This document shows, piece after piece, positions 1 through 8,801 of a stretch of DNA of 64,000 nucleotides. Position 1 is the first letter of the stretch; each line of letters starts with the position of its first letter. Both the position numbers and the translations under genes were made by a program. Source of the stretch: Salinarimonas sp051117315 (lineage in GTDB: Bacteria > Pseudomonadota > Alphaproteobacteria > Rhizobiales > Beijerinckiaceae); assembly GCA_051117315.1 (NCBI GenBank), contig JBNPEA010000052.1, positions 1 through 64,000 of the forward strand, written 5' to 3'. The notes beneath the pieces were generated by a model. It was not told where the DNA came from. It saw only the letters and a program-made list of their open reading frames with translations, and ran no database searches.

Positions 1-1
1 C

Positions 2-625
2 CGCGGCGCCCGCGTGCGGCCCGCCTGGCGGCTCGCGGCGCGGCGGGCGGTGATGGCGCAGTCGGAGACCATGGCCTTCCCCTTCCCCGTGGCCGAGCTC
101 GTCGGCATCGGCCTCGACGGCGCGGCCGGCGGGCTGCGTGGGGCGGAGCGCGACGCGCGCATCCTCGCGGCGCTCGACCGGGCGGACATCGCCCACCTCG
201 CCGCGCGCGACGTGCAGACGCTCTCGGGGGGCGAGCGCCAGCGTGCGCAGTTCGCCCGCGCGCTCGCCCAGCTCGAGGCCGGCCGCGCGGCGATGCGCGA
301 CGACGGCGGGGGCCAGGTCCTGTTCCTGGACGAGCCGGTCTCGAGCCTCGACCTCGGCCACCAGCTGGCCCTGCTCGAGGCCGCCCGCGCGCTCGCCGCG
401 GAGGGGATCGGCGTGGTCGCGGTGCTGCACGACCTCAACCTCGCGGCGCTCTACGCGGACCGCATCCTGGCGCTTTCGGGCGGGCGCATGGTGGCGCAGG
501 GCGCACCGGGAGAGGTGCTCGATGCGGGCCTGCTGCGCGACGTGTTCGCGGTCGCGCTGCCGGTGCATCGCCGCGCCGGGGGCGGCGCGCCGTTCGTGCT
601 GCCGGAACGGCCGGGGCCCGCCTGA
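2..625 (+). CDS. hmuV: Heme ABC transporter ATP-binding protein, 3' part only
   Basis: This is the C-terminal part of the cytoplasmic ATPase that powers heme import across the inner membrane together with a HmuU-type permease. The reading frame is open from the first bases of the window, so the start and the Walker A motif lie outside. What remains shows the HmuV-typical segment RRAVMAQSETMAFPFPVAEL, the ABC signature LSGGERQRAQFARAL, Walker B with VLFLDEP, and the switch histidine in VLHDLNLAALY. The order of these motifs and the short linker after the signature fit HmuV better than sugar-importer ATPases. It converges on the kinase gene at 639 with 13 bases between the two stop codons, and no strong hairpin is visible there. 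Assignment to heme rather than another siderophore ATPase rests on the segment before the signature and is fairly safe. Confidence 0.85.
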   Translation, partial: RGARVRPAWRLAARRAVMAQSETMAFPFPVAELVGIGLDGAAGGLRGAERDARILAALDRADIAHLAARDVQTLSGGERQRAQFARALAQLEAGRAAMRDDGGGQVLFLDEPVSSLDLGHQLALLEAARALAAEGIGVVAVLHDLNLAALYADRILALSGGRMVAQGAPGEVLDAGLLRDVFAVALPVHRRAGGGAPFVLPERPGPA

Positions 626-638
626 ACGGAGACGCCCG

Positions 639-1558
639 TCAGGCCAGGCTGCGACGTGCCGCCTCGCCGCCCGCCGCCAGTGCACCGCGCCCGCCAGGAC
701 CCTGGATCGCGACGCTCGCCGCCGCGATCGCCTCCGCGAGCGTGCGTTCCGGCGGCGCGCCCGCGAGCCAGGCGTGGACGAAGCCCGCGTTGAACGCATC
801 GCCCGCGCCCGTCGTGTCGACGACCGGCACTGTGCGGGCCGGGGCTTGGCGGCGCACGCCGTCGGCGGCGAGGAGCGCGCCGTCCGCTCCCGCCTTCAGC
901 GCGACGACGGGGAAGCGCTCGGCCAGCGCCTCCAGAGCGTCGGCAGCGGTCGCGGCACCGGTGATGGCCAGCGCCTCCTCGACGTTGGGGAGGAACACGT
1001 CGACGCCCGCGCAGGCGTCGAACAACCCGGGGGCGCGGATCAGCGCGTCGTCCCAGCTCGGGTCGAGGGAGACGGTGAGGCCGTGGTCGCGGGCGCGGGC
1101 CACGAGGTCGGGGATCTCGGCCAGCGTCGCGTATTCCGCGATGTGCAGGTGCACGGCCTCGCCCCAGGCGAGCGCGCGGGGGAGGGTGGCCGGCCGCACG
1201 TGGCCGGCGCGGCGGGTGAGGAAGGCGCGCTCGCCGTCGCTGGCCATGGCCACCGTCACCTGCGGGCCGGCCTCCGCCGCACGGTCGAGGAAGCGCAGGT
1301 CGACGCGGCTCGCGCCCAGCTCGTCGTCGAGCCCGGCGGAGAGCCGGTCGAGGCCGAGCCGCGCGACGAGCGCCGCGGGCCGGCCCAGCGCCGCGAGATG
1401 GGCGGCGGCGATGTAGGCGCCCCCGCCCGCCACGATCGCGAGATCGCGCGCATAGACCTCCCGGCCGAGCGCCGGGAAGCCGTCGAGATCGGTGAAGACG
1501 AGATCGCAGTAGATCCGTCCCACGCTGAGGACCGCGCCGGTCCCGCTGACGCGACGGG

Positions 1559-1562
<4 letters not shown>
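639..1562 (-). CDS. PfkB/ribokinase-family carbohydrate kinase
   Basis: A cytoplasmic sugar kinase of 307 residues, the normal length for the ribokinase family. The family C-terminal signature DTTGAGDAFNAGF lies at about residues 249-261 with the catalytic aspartate near 255. The N-terminal glycine-rich sugar-binding stretch VAGGGAYIAAAHLAALG is also present. It is the last gene of a minus-strand operon and overlaps the ATPase gene upstream by four bases (ATGA). Its place in a sugar ABC operon next to a divergent deacetylase/SIS operon suggests that it phosphorylates the imported sugar or its deacetylated product. The sequence does not tell which sugar; ADP-sugar or fructose kinases look similar at this level. 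Confidence 0.88.
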
Positions 1563-2716
<1,154 letters not shown>

Positions 2717-2717
2717 C

Positions 2718-4235
2718 TCACCTGTCCTCCATCAGCGCCGCGAAGGCCCTTGAGCGTTCCGCCGCCGCATCGCGCGCGCGTGCCGCCCGTGCCGCCGCCC
2801 GCGCGGCGAGCCCGTCCGCCGCGGCGCGGTAGGCACCGAGCGCCTCCTCCATGGCGGCGGGCGCGGGCCCGCCGAACCGGTCGCGCACGGCCACGAAATG
2901 CTCCGGCGAGACCGTCTGCGCGAAAGCCGCCTCGTCGAGTGCCGTCTCGCGGCCGGTCGCATGCCTGAACGCTTCCGCGAAGGGCGCCCAGCCGTTCCGT
3001 GCCAGATCGCCGCCCGCCGCGACCACCGCCTTCGCCGTCGTCGCCGCGATCTCATGCGCCTCGCGGAAGGAGAGCCCCTCGCGGCGCACCAGGGTATCGG
3101 CGAGCTCGGTGATGGTGATGCAGGAGCGCGCGATGTTGGCCGCGACCCGCGCCGGGTCGATGCTCACCTGCGCCACGAGCGCGGCGAGGAGGTCGAGCGT
3201 GCGCTCCGCCACCGCGAAGGCCTGGTAGCCCATCTCCTGGGTCTCGCCCTCCGAGTCGTTCATGTCGGTGAAGGGCGTGTTGTGCATCACGTCGCGCATC
3301 GCGCGCGCGCGGCCGACCACCTGGCTCGCGAGATGGCGCAGGTGCTCGATGGGCACGGGATTGCGTTTCTGCGGCATGATCGAGGAGATCTGCACGAGGG
3401 CGTTGGGCACATAGAGCTGGCCCACCTCGAAGCTCGACCAGACCTGGAAATCCTGGATCGGCCGGCCGAGATGCAGGAACATGAGCTCCAGCGCCGAGAA
3501 CGTCGCCGTCTGGTAGTCCACCGCCGCGATGCAGGAATAGGAGTTCCGAAGCGGCGCGGCGAAGCCGAGGAGCTGCGCCACGCGCGCGCGGTCGACGGGA
3601 AAGCCCGAGGTCGTGATCGCGGCGGCACCCATGGGGCACAGGTCGACGATGCCGCGCGCCTCCTCGAGCCGAGCGAGGTCGCGCAGGAGCACCTCGATCA
3701 CGGCGGCGAGGTAGTGCCCGAAGGTCGTCGGCTGCGCCGGCTGGCCGTGGGTATAGGCGACGATGATCGTGTCGCGCTCGCGGGTCGCGGCATCGACGAG
3801 CGCCTCGAGCAGCGCGCGGGCGCGGGAGAGGATGCCGTCGAGCCGCGCCTTCAAGGCGAGCTTGAACAGCGTGTGGTCGATGTCGTTGCGCGAGCGCGCG
3901 GTGTGCAGCCGCCCGCCGAGGTCCGGGCCGACCCGCGCCTTCAGCTCGCGCTCGACGAGGAAGAACCAGTCCTCCACCTCCCCGGTATAGATCAGCGTCG
4001 CCGGGTCGATCTCGCGCGCGATGGCGGTGAGAGCCCGGGCGATGGCGCCTGCGTCGGCACGCGTCAGGATGCCGGTCTCCGCCAGCATCACGCAATGCGC
4101 CTCGTCGATCGCGCGGAAGCCCTCGACGTGGGAGGTCTTCGCCGCGTCGAACAGCGGCGCCAGCACCGTGCGGGCGTAGACCGGATCGGGGAAGACGCTC
4201 TCGTCGCGCGCCTGCGGTGTCGAGGTCCCGCTCAT
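2718..4235 (-). CDS. Argininosuccinate lyase-like protein in a sugar ABC operon
   Basis: A 505-residue member of the fumarase/aspartase/argininosuccinate lyase superfamily. The three conserved regions are visible: HTARSRND near residue 115, YTHGQPAQPTTFGHYL with the catalytic histidine, and the flexible loop SSIMPQKRNPVPIEH with the catalytic serine. The start at 4235 was chosen because it gives a four-base ATGA overlap with the permease gene and removes a low-complexity extension. Differences from housekeeping ArgH (HTGRSRNDQ becomes HTARSRNDI, plus a long alanine/arginine-rich tail) and the position inside a sugar-uptake operon argue for a paralogue with another substrate. The real reaction is unknown: an elimination from an amino-linked or carboxylated sugar derivative is only an inference. 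Confidence 0.8.
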   Translation of the reverse strand: MSGTSTPQARDESVFPDPVYARTVLAPLFDAAKTSHVEGFRAIDEAHCVMLAETGILTRADAGAIARALTAIAREIDPATLIYTGEVEDWFFLVERELKARVGPDLGGRLHTARSRNDIDHTLFKLALKARLDGILSRARALLEALVDAATRERDTIIVAYTHGQPAQPTTFGHYLAAVIEVLLRDLARLEEARGIVDLCPMGAAAITTSGFPVDRARVAQLLGFAAPLRNSYSCIAAVDYQTATFSALELMFLHLGRPIQDFQVWSSFEVGQLYVPNALVQISSIMPQKRNPVPIEHLRHLASQVVGRARAMRDVMHNTPFTDMNDSEGETQEMGYQAFAVAERTLDLLAALVAQVSIDPARVAANIARSCITITELADTLVRREGLSFREAHEIAATTAKAVVAAGGDLARNGWAPFAEAFRHATGRETALDEAAFAQTVSPEHFVAVRDRFGGPAPAAMEEALGAYRAAADGLAARAAARAARARDAAAERSRAFAALMEDR

Positions 4236-5089
4236 CCCTTGAGCCCCGCCAGCATGACGCCGCGCACGATGTAGCGCTGCAGGGCCACGAACACGAGGAG
4301 CGTCGGGATGGTGGCGAGCGCGGCGCCCGTCATGATCATCTCCCATTGGATCGACTGCTCGACGGCGAAGCTCGAGAGCCCGACGGGGAGCGTGTAGAGC
4401 TCGCGGCTCGTCACCGAGATCAGCGGCCAGAAGAACGCCGTCCAGTTGCCGAGGAAGGTGAAGATCGCCAGCGCCGAGAGGGCCGGCGTGACGAGCGGCA
4501 TCGCCACCTTCCACCAGATCTGGAACTCGTTGAGCCCGTCGATGCGCGCGGCCTCCAGGAAGTCGTCCGGCACGCCTTCGAAGAACTGCTTCATCAGGAA
4601 GGTGCCGAAGGCCGTCATCATGCCGGGAAACATGATGCCCCAGTAGGTGTCGAGCCAGCCGAGCTGGCTCGCCATCAGGTACCAGGGGATGACGAGCATC
4701 TCGGTGGGGATCATCAGGGTCGAGAGGATGGCGATGAAGACGATCATCCGCCCGCGGAAGCGGAACTTCGCCAGCGTGTAGCCCACCAGGCTGTCGAAGA
4801 ACAGGTTCGACAGGGTGACGGCGACGGCGACCAGCGTCGAGTTCAGGAACCAGCGCAGGAAACGCCCGTCGGAGAGCACTTCGACATAGTTCGCCAGCGT
4901 CGGGCTCGCCGGGATCAGCCGCAGGTCGTAGACCTGGCCGGCGGTCTTCAGCGAGGTCGAGAACATGAACAAGAGCGGCGTCACCATGACGACGCCGCCG
5001 ATGAAGAGCAGCGTCCAGGCGACGATGCGGCCCGGCCGCAGGGGGCGCCGGCCGGCGGGCGCGTCGAGGCTCTCGGCGGGGGCGATCAT
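4232..5089 (-). CDS. Carbohydrate ABC transporter permease (MalG/UgpE type)
   Basis: An inner-membrane permease of 285 residues with six predicted hydrophobic segments and the cytoplasmic EAA loop EAARIDGLNEFQIWWKVAMP that docks the ATPase. An N-terminal helix ending in GGVVMVTPLLFMFSTSLK and the C-terminal YIVRGVMLAGLKG are typical for the second CUT1 permease. It overlaps the first permease gene (5086) and the lyase gene (4235) by four bases each, so translation is probably coupled. The substrate is set by the binding protein at 6101-7351. Confidence 0.93.
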   Translation of the reverse strand: MIAPAESLDAPAGRRPLRPGRIVAWTLLFIGGVVMVTPLLFMFSTSLKTAGQVYDLRLIPASPTLANYVEVLSDGRFLRWFLNSTLVAVAVTLSNLFFDSLVGYTLAKFRFRGRMIVFIAILSTLMIPTEMLVIPWYLMASQLGWLDTYWGIMFPGMMTAFGTFLMKQFFEGVPDDFLEAARIDGLNEFQIWWKVAMPLVTPALSALAIFTFLGNWTAFFWPLISVTSRELYTLPVGLSSFAVEQSIQWEMIMTGAALATIPTLLVFVALQRYIVRGVMLAGLKG

Positions 5090-6066
5090 GTCCTCTCCCT
5101 CAGGATCCAGAGCTGCAGGAGCGAGACCACGAGGAGGATCGTGAAGAGCACCACGGTCTGCGCCGCGGCGTAGCCCATCTCGTAGGAGGAGAAGGCGCTC
5201 TGGTAGATCATCAGCACGAGCGGCTTCGTCGAGCCGAGCGGGCCGCCGGGATCGTTCGTGGTCATGTTGTAGACCTGGTCGAAGATCCGCAGGAAGCCGA
5301 TCGAGGAGAGCACGACGAGGAACACGGTCGTGGGCTTCAGGAGCGGCAGCGTGATCCGGCGCAGGATGGCGAATTCGCCGAGCCCGTCGATGCGCGCGGC
5401 CTCGTAGTAGGTCGAGGGGATGGCGCGCAGGCCGGCCATGAAGATGATGATCTGGAAGCCGAGCCCGGCCCAGATCGCGGTCACCATGATCGCCGGCAGC
5501 GCCTGCTCGGTGGAGCGCAGGAAGGGCTGGGCGGGAATGCCGAAGCTCGCCAGGAAGCCGTTGATCGCCCCGATCGGCGGCGGCTGGTAGAACCAGCGCC
5601 AGACCCAGGCCATCGCCGCGGCCGTCGTCAGGAAGGGCAGGAAGTAGAGGGCCCGGATCAGCCCGTGCATGAAGCGCACGCGGTCGAGGTAGTAGGCGAT
5701 GACGAAGGCGATGACGATGCTCGTCGGCGTGCCGATCAGCAGGTAGGCGAAGGTGTTGTTGAAGACCTGCCAGAACTGAGGGTCGGAGACGAGCCGCTCG
5801 TAGTTGGTCACGCCGACGAAGCGCGCCGGGCGCAGCAGGTTCCAGTCCGTCAGCGAGAGCCAGAACGCGTCGAGCGTCGGGTAGAAGCGGATGACGGCGT
5901 AGAACAGGATCGGCACCGCCAGGAAGGCCCAGGCCCAGACGACCTGCTTCTGGCTCATGGTCAGCCGGTGCCAGCCCCGGGGCGGCGCCTCGGGGCTGGT
6001 CGGCGAGGGGAGGGGGGCCGTCGCGACGACGTCCGGCTCGCTCGTTCGTGCCGAGATCCGCGCCAT
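5086..6066 (-). CDS. Carbohydrate ABC transporter permease (MalF/UgpA type)
   Basis: The first permease of the same CUT1 importer, 326 residues. After a cytoplasmic N-terminus of about 35 residues it has the usual membrane helix (VVWAWAFLAVPILFYAVIRF), the segment SLTDWNLL, and the EAA loop EAARIDGLGEFAILRRITLP. It follows the binding-protein gene after 34 bases with a purine-rich ribosome site and overlaps the second permease gene by four bases. Pairing with the next gene and the shared ATPase is clear from the arrangement; the transported sugar is not known. Confidence 0.93.
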   Translation of the reverse strand: MARISARTSEPDVVATAPLPSPTSPEAPPRGWHRLTMSQKQVVWAWAFLAVPILFYAVIRFYPTLDAFWLSLTDWNLLRPARFVGVTNYERLVSDPQFWQVFNNTFAYLLIGTPTSIVIAFVIAYYLDRVRFMHGLIRALYFLPFLTTAAAMAWVWRWFYQPPPIGAINGFLASFGIPAQPFLRSTEQALPAIMVTAIWAGLGFQIIIFMAGLRAIPSTYYEAARIDGLGEFAILRRITLPLLKPTTVFLVVLSSIGFLRIFDQVYNMTTNDPGGPLGSTKPLVLMIYQSAFSSYEMGYAAAQTVVLFTILLVVSLLQLWILRERT

Positions 6067-6100
6067 GATAGACCTCCCTTCCCCCGCCCGGCCCGCGCGC

Positions 6101-7351
6101 TCAGTTGCGCGCGTCGATGAGCGCCTGCTCGTCGCGCGCCGCCTGCTCGAGCGCGCCCGCCGCGGACTGGCCCTGGAGCAGGATGCGGTTCGTGGCGTCG
6201 ATGATCAGCTGGCGCTGGGCCGCCTCGTCCACGAACAGCGTGGTGTGGGCGTAGTCGAGCCCGCGCAGGAACGGCCCGTAGATCGGGTCGGCGAGGTTCG
6301 CCTCGGTGAGCGCCACGTCGCGGCGCGCGGGCAGCTCGCCCACGGTCTCGAGCCAGATCTCCATCGCCTCCTCCGAGGTGATGTAGGCCAGGAACTTCTC
6401 CGCCGCCTCGAGCTCCTCGCCCTCGGCCGACGCGCCGATGCCGTTGGCGAAGTAGCTCGAATAGTTCGAGCGGGTGCCGTCCGGACCGGCCGGCAGCTCG
6501 GCCACGCCCCATTCGAAGCTCTCGATGGAGCGGAAGGCTCCGAGCCGGAAGGTGCCGTCGATGGTCATGGCCGCGAGCCCGGCGCGGAAGGCGGCCTGGC
6601 CCTCGTCCATGAAGCCGGCGGCGCCGACCCCCTTCTCGAGCTGCAGGTTCGTGTACCACTCGAGCGCCGCGCGCCCGGCCTCGCTGTCGTAGGTCACGGT
6701 GCCGTAGTCGTCGGTGTAGGGAGCCCCGCCGAACTGGCGCACGAGCACCTCGCGCCACCAATGGTGATCCTGGCCGGCCATGTCGAGCGTGGTGCCCGCG
6801 GAGATCATGTTGCCGGCGCCGTCGCGCTTCGCCGTCGCCTCGGCGGCGGCGACCCACTCGTCGAGCGTCGCGGGCGGGCTGTCGGGATCGAGGCCGGCCT
6901 CCGCGAACAGGTCCTTGTTGTAGAACAGGGCGAGCGAGCGCACCGCGGTGGGCAGGCCGTAGTACTCGCCGTCGCGCTTCATCGCGGTGACGATCGGGAA
7001 GAAGTCCTCCTCGATCTCGGCCGGCGGGAAGGCTGCCTCGGAGAGCGGCTGCAGGATGCCGCCGTCGACGAAATTGTCGGTCCAGCCGTAGAAGAGCTGC
7101 ACGACGTCCGGGCCGCGCCCGGCCGCGTGGGCGGCGACGACGCGGGTCTGGTAGTCGGCGTAGGGGAACGTGACGTGCTTGACCGTCGTCCCGGGGTTCG
7201 CCGCCTCGAAATTCTCGATGAGCTGGTCCATCGCCTTGACGCGCGCATCGAACACGTACTGCCAGTACTCGATCTCGACGGCTTGTGCCGCATTGGCGGC
7301 GAAGAGGCCGACGCCGGCCAGCAGGCCGGCCTTCAACAGGTTGGTGCGCAT
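6101..7351 (-). CDS. Sugar ABC transporter substrate-binding protein (family 1)
   Basis: A periplasmic binding protein of 416 residues. The first 24 residues form a signal peptide ending in NAAQA, followed by a mature start (VEIEYWQYVFDARVKAMDQL) typical of MalE/UgpB-like family 1 proteins. Later motifs such as GRGPDVVQLFYGWTDNFVDGG and the C-terminal helix-rich lobe agree. It is the first gene of the minus-strand operon running to 639, and its promoter region is shared with the divergent ROK regulator, so it is likely repressed by that protein. The ligand is inferred to be an acylated amino sugar from the neighbours, not from the protein itself. Confidence 0.92.
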   Translation of the reverse strand: MRTNLLKAGLLAGVGLFAANAAQAVEIEYWQYVFDARVKAMDQLIENFEAANPGTTVKHVTFPYADYQTRVVAAHAAGRGPDVVQLFYGWTDNFVDGGILQPLSEAAFPPAEIEEDFFPIVTAMKRDGEYYGLPTAVRSLALFYNKDLFAEAGLDPDSPPATLDEWVAAAEATAKRDGAGNMISAGTTLDMAGQDHHWWREVLVRQFGGAPYTDDYGTVTYDSEAGRAALEWYTNLQLEKGVGAAGFMDEGQAAFRAGLAAMTIDGTFRLGAFRSIESFEWGVAELPAGPDGTRSNYSSYFANGIGASAEGEELEAAEKFLAYITSEEAMEIWLETVGELPARRDVALTEANLADPIYGPFLRGLDYAHTTLFVDEAAQRQLIIDATNRILLQGQSAAGALEQAARDEQALIDARN

Positions 7352-7476
7352 CTCGTCCTCCGCGTGACCGGCTCCGGCCGCTCGGGCCCGCCGGGTCTTT
7401 TCCTCGTTCGTGCGAGCGCGGCCGCGGGCCCGCTCCGGTGGTGAGGATCACAAGCAGGCTCGCCTCCTGTCAATAA

Positions 7477-7496
7477 AATAATCCACTTGAGTTATT
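7477..7496. promoter_or_regulatory. Candidate ROK repressor operator between divergent operons
   Basis: AATAATCCACTTGAGTTATT is an imperfect palindrome (AATAAnnCAnnTGnnTTATT, 14 of 20 positions symmetric). It is the only AT-rich patch in the 184-base divergent intergenic region, about 40 bases before the ROK start at 7536 and 126 bases before the binding-protein start at 7351. The TTATT/AATAA arms resemble operators of NagC/Mlc-type ROK proteins. Binding by the adjacent ROK protein is an inference. Confidence 0.55.
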
Positions 7497-7535
7497 CAGA
7501 GCGCTGATCGATGCTCGGACCGAAGGAGCGTCGCG

Positions 7536-8801
7536 ATGAGAGGCAGGCAGCAGGGCGGGGATCGGGTGGCGATCGGCAGCAATCCCGAGCGCAACCGCAG
7601 CCACAATCGCCGTGTCGTGCTCGACGTCGTGCGGGTGCACGGTCCCGTCGGGCGCACGCGCATCGCCGAGCTCGCCCGGCTGACGCCGCAGGCGGTGGCG
7701 AACATCGTCGAGGAGCTCGTGGCCGATCGTCTCCTCGTCGAGACCGGCCGCCTGCGCCGCGGCCGTGGCCAGCCGCCGATCCAGTTCGCGGTGAACCCGG
7801 ACGGGCCGGTGACGTTCGGCGTCGAGATCGCCGCCGACCACCTCACGACGGTCGCGCTCGACCTCGCCGGCGGCCTGCGCGGACGCCGGGTGACGCCGCT
7901 CGACGACACGAGCCCCGACGTGGTCCTCCCCCGGCTGGCCGTGGAGATCGGCTCGCTCGAGGCGGCGCTCGCCGGGGCGGCGGACGGGTCGGGCGAGGTC
8001 GAGATCCTGGGCGTCGGCGTGGTGATGCCGGGCCCCTTCGAGATCGAGGGCATGTCCTCCGTCGGCCCGACCACGCTCTCGGGCTGGGCCGGGATCGCGC
8101 CGGCGCCGGCGCTGGCGCAGGCGATCGGGCGGCCGGTCGTGGTCGAGAACGACGCGACCGCGGCGGCGGTGGGCGAGCGCCTGTTCGGGGCCGGGCGTCA
8201 TCTGCAGACCTTCTGCCTGCTCTATTTCGGCGCCGGGCTCGGGCTCGGCCTGATCCACGAGGGCCGGCCCTATCGCGGCGCCTTCGGCAACGCGGGCGAG
8301 ATCGGCCACGCCGTCGTGGCGCCCGGCGGTCGGCCCTGCCAGTGCGGCCAGCGCGGCTGCCTCGAGCAATACGCCTCCGTCCAGGCCCTGCGCGAGCGTC
8401 TCGCGGAGGTCGCGATCGCCGCGCCCGACCCGGCGGCGCTGGAGCGGCTCCACGCCGCCGGCGACCCGACCCTCGCCGCCTGGATCATCGAGGCGGCGGC
8501 GCATCTCGCACCGATGATCGCCACGCTCGAGAACATCCTCGACCCGGAGGCCATCGTCGTCGGCGGCGTCCTGCCGGATGCGCTCACGGATGCGCTGATC
8601 GGCGCTCTCGATCCGCTGCCGGTGTCCGTCGCGAGCCGGCGGGCACGGGCGCTGCCGCGGGTCGTGCGCGGCCAGACCGGCCAGCTCACCGCCGCGCTCG
8701 GCGCCGCCGCGCTGCCCCTGTTCGACACGCTGACGCCGAAGCTCGACACGGCGAGCGCGGCTGCCCCGCCCATTCCGGAAGAAGGCCGCACGCCGTCATG
8801 A
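7536..8801 (+). CDS. ROK-family transcriptional regulator
   Basis: A DNA-binding sugar sensor of 421 residues. The N-terminal winged helix-turn-helix is at about residues 20-80 (RRVVLDVVRVHGPVGRTRIAE, then LTPQAVANIVEEL). The ROK domain follows, with the nucleotide/sugar region FGAGLGLGLIHEG, the ExGH motif in GNAGEIGHAV, and the zinc cluster CQCGQRGC followed by LEQYAS. It diverges from the sugar ABC operon and is the first gene of the plus-strand operon, overlapping the deacetylase gene by four bases. NagC/XylR-type repressors of this architecture respond to a free or phosphorylated sugar, so it probably controls both operons through the operator at 7477-7496. Confidence 0.93.
   Translation: MRGRQQGGDRVAIGSNPERNRSHNRRVVLDVVRVHGPVGRTRIAELARLTPQAVANIVEELVADRLLVETGRLRRGRGQPPIQFAVNPDGPVTFGVEIAADHLTTVALDLAGGLRGRRVTPLDDTSPDVVLPRLAVEIGSLEAALAGAADGSGEVEILGVGVVMPGPFEIEGMSSVGPTTLSGWAGIAPAPALAQAIGRPVVVENDATAAAVGERLFGAGRHLQTFCLLYFGAGLGLGLIHEGRPYRGAFGNAGEIGHAVVAPGGRPCQCGQRGCLEQYASVQALRERLAEVAIAAPDPAALERLHAAGDPTLAAWIIEAAAHLAPMIATLENILDPEAIVVGGVLPDALTDALIGALDPLPVSVASRRARALPRVVRGQTGQLTAALGAAALPLFDTLTPKLDTASAAAPPIPEEGRTPS

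Noticed and set aside
2718..4514. Longer form of the lyase beginning at 4514
   Set aside because: The extra 93 residues run through the permease gene in another frame and are low-complexity; the start at 4235 gives the normal family N-terminus and an ATGA overlap.
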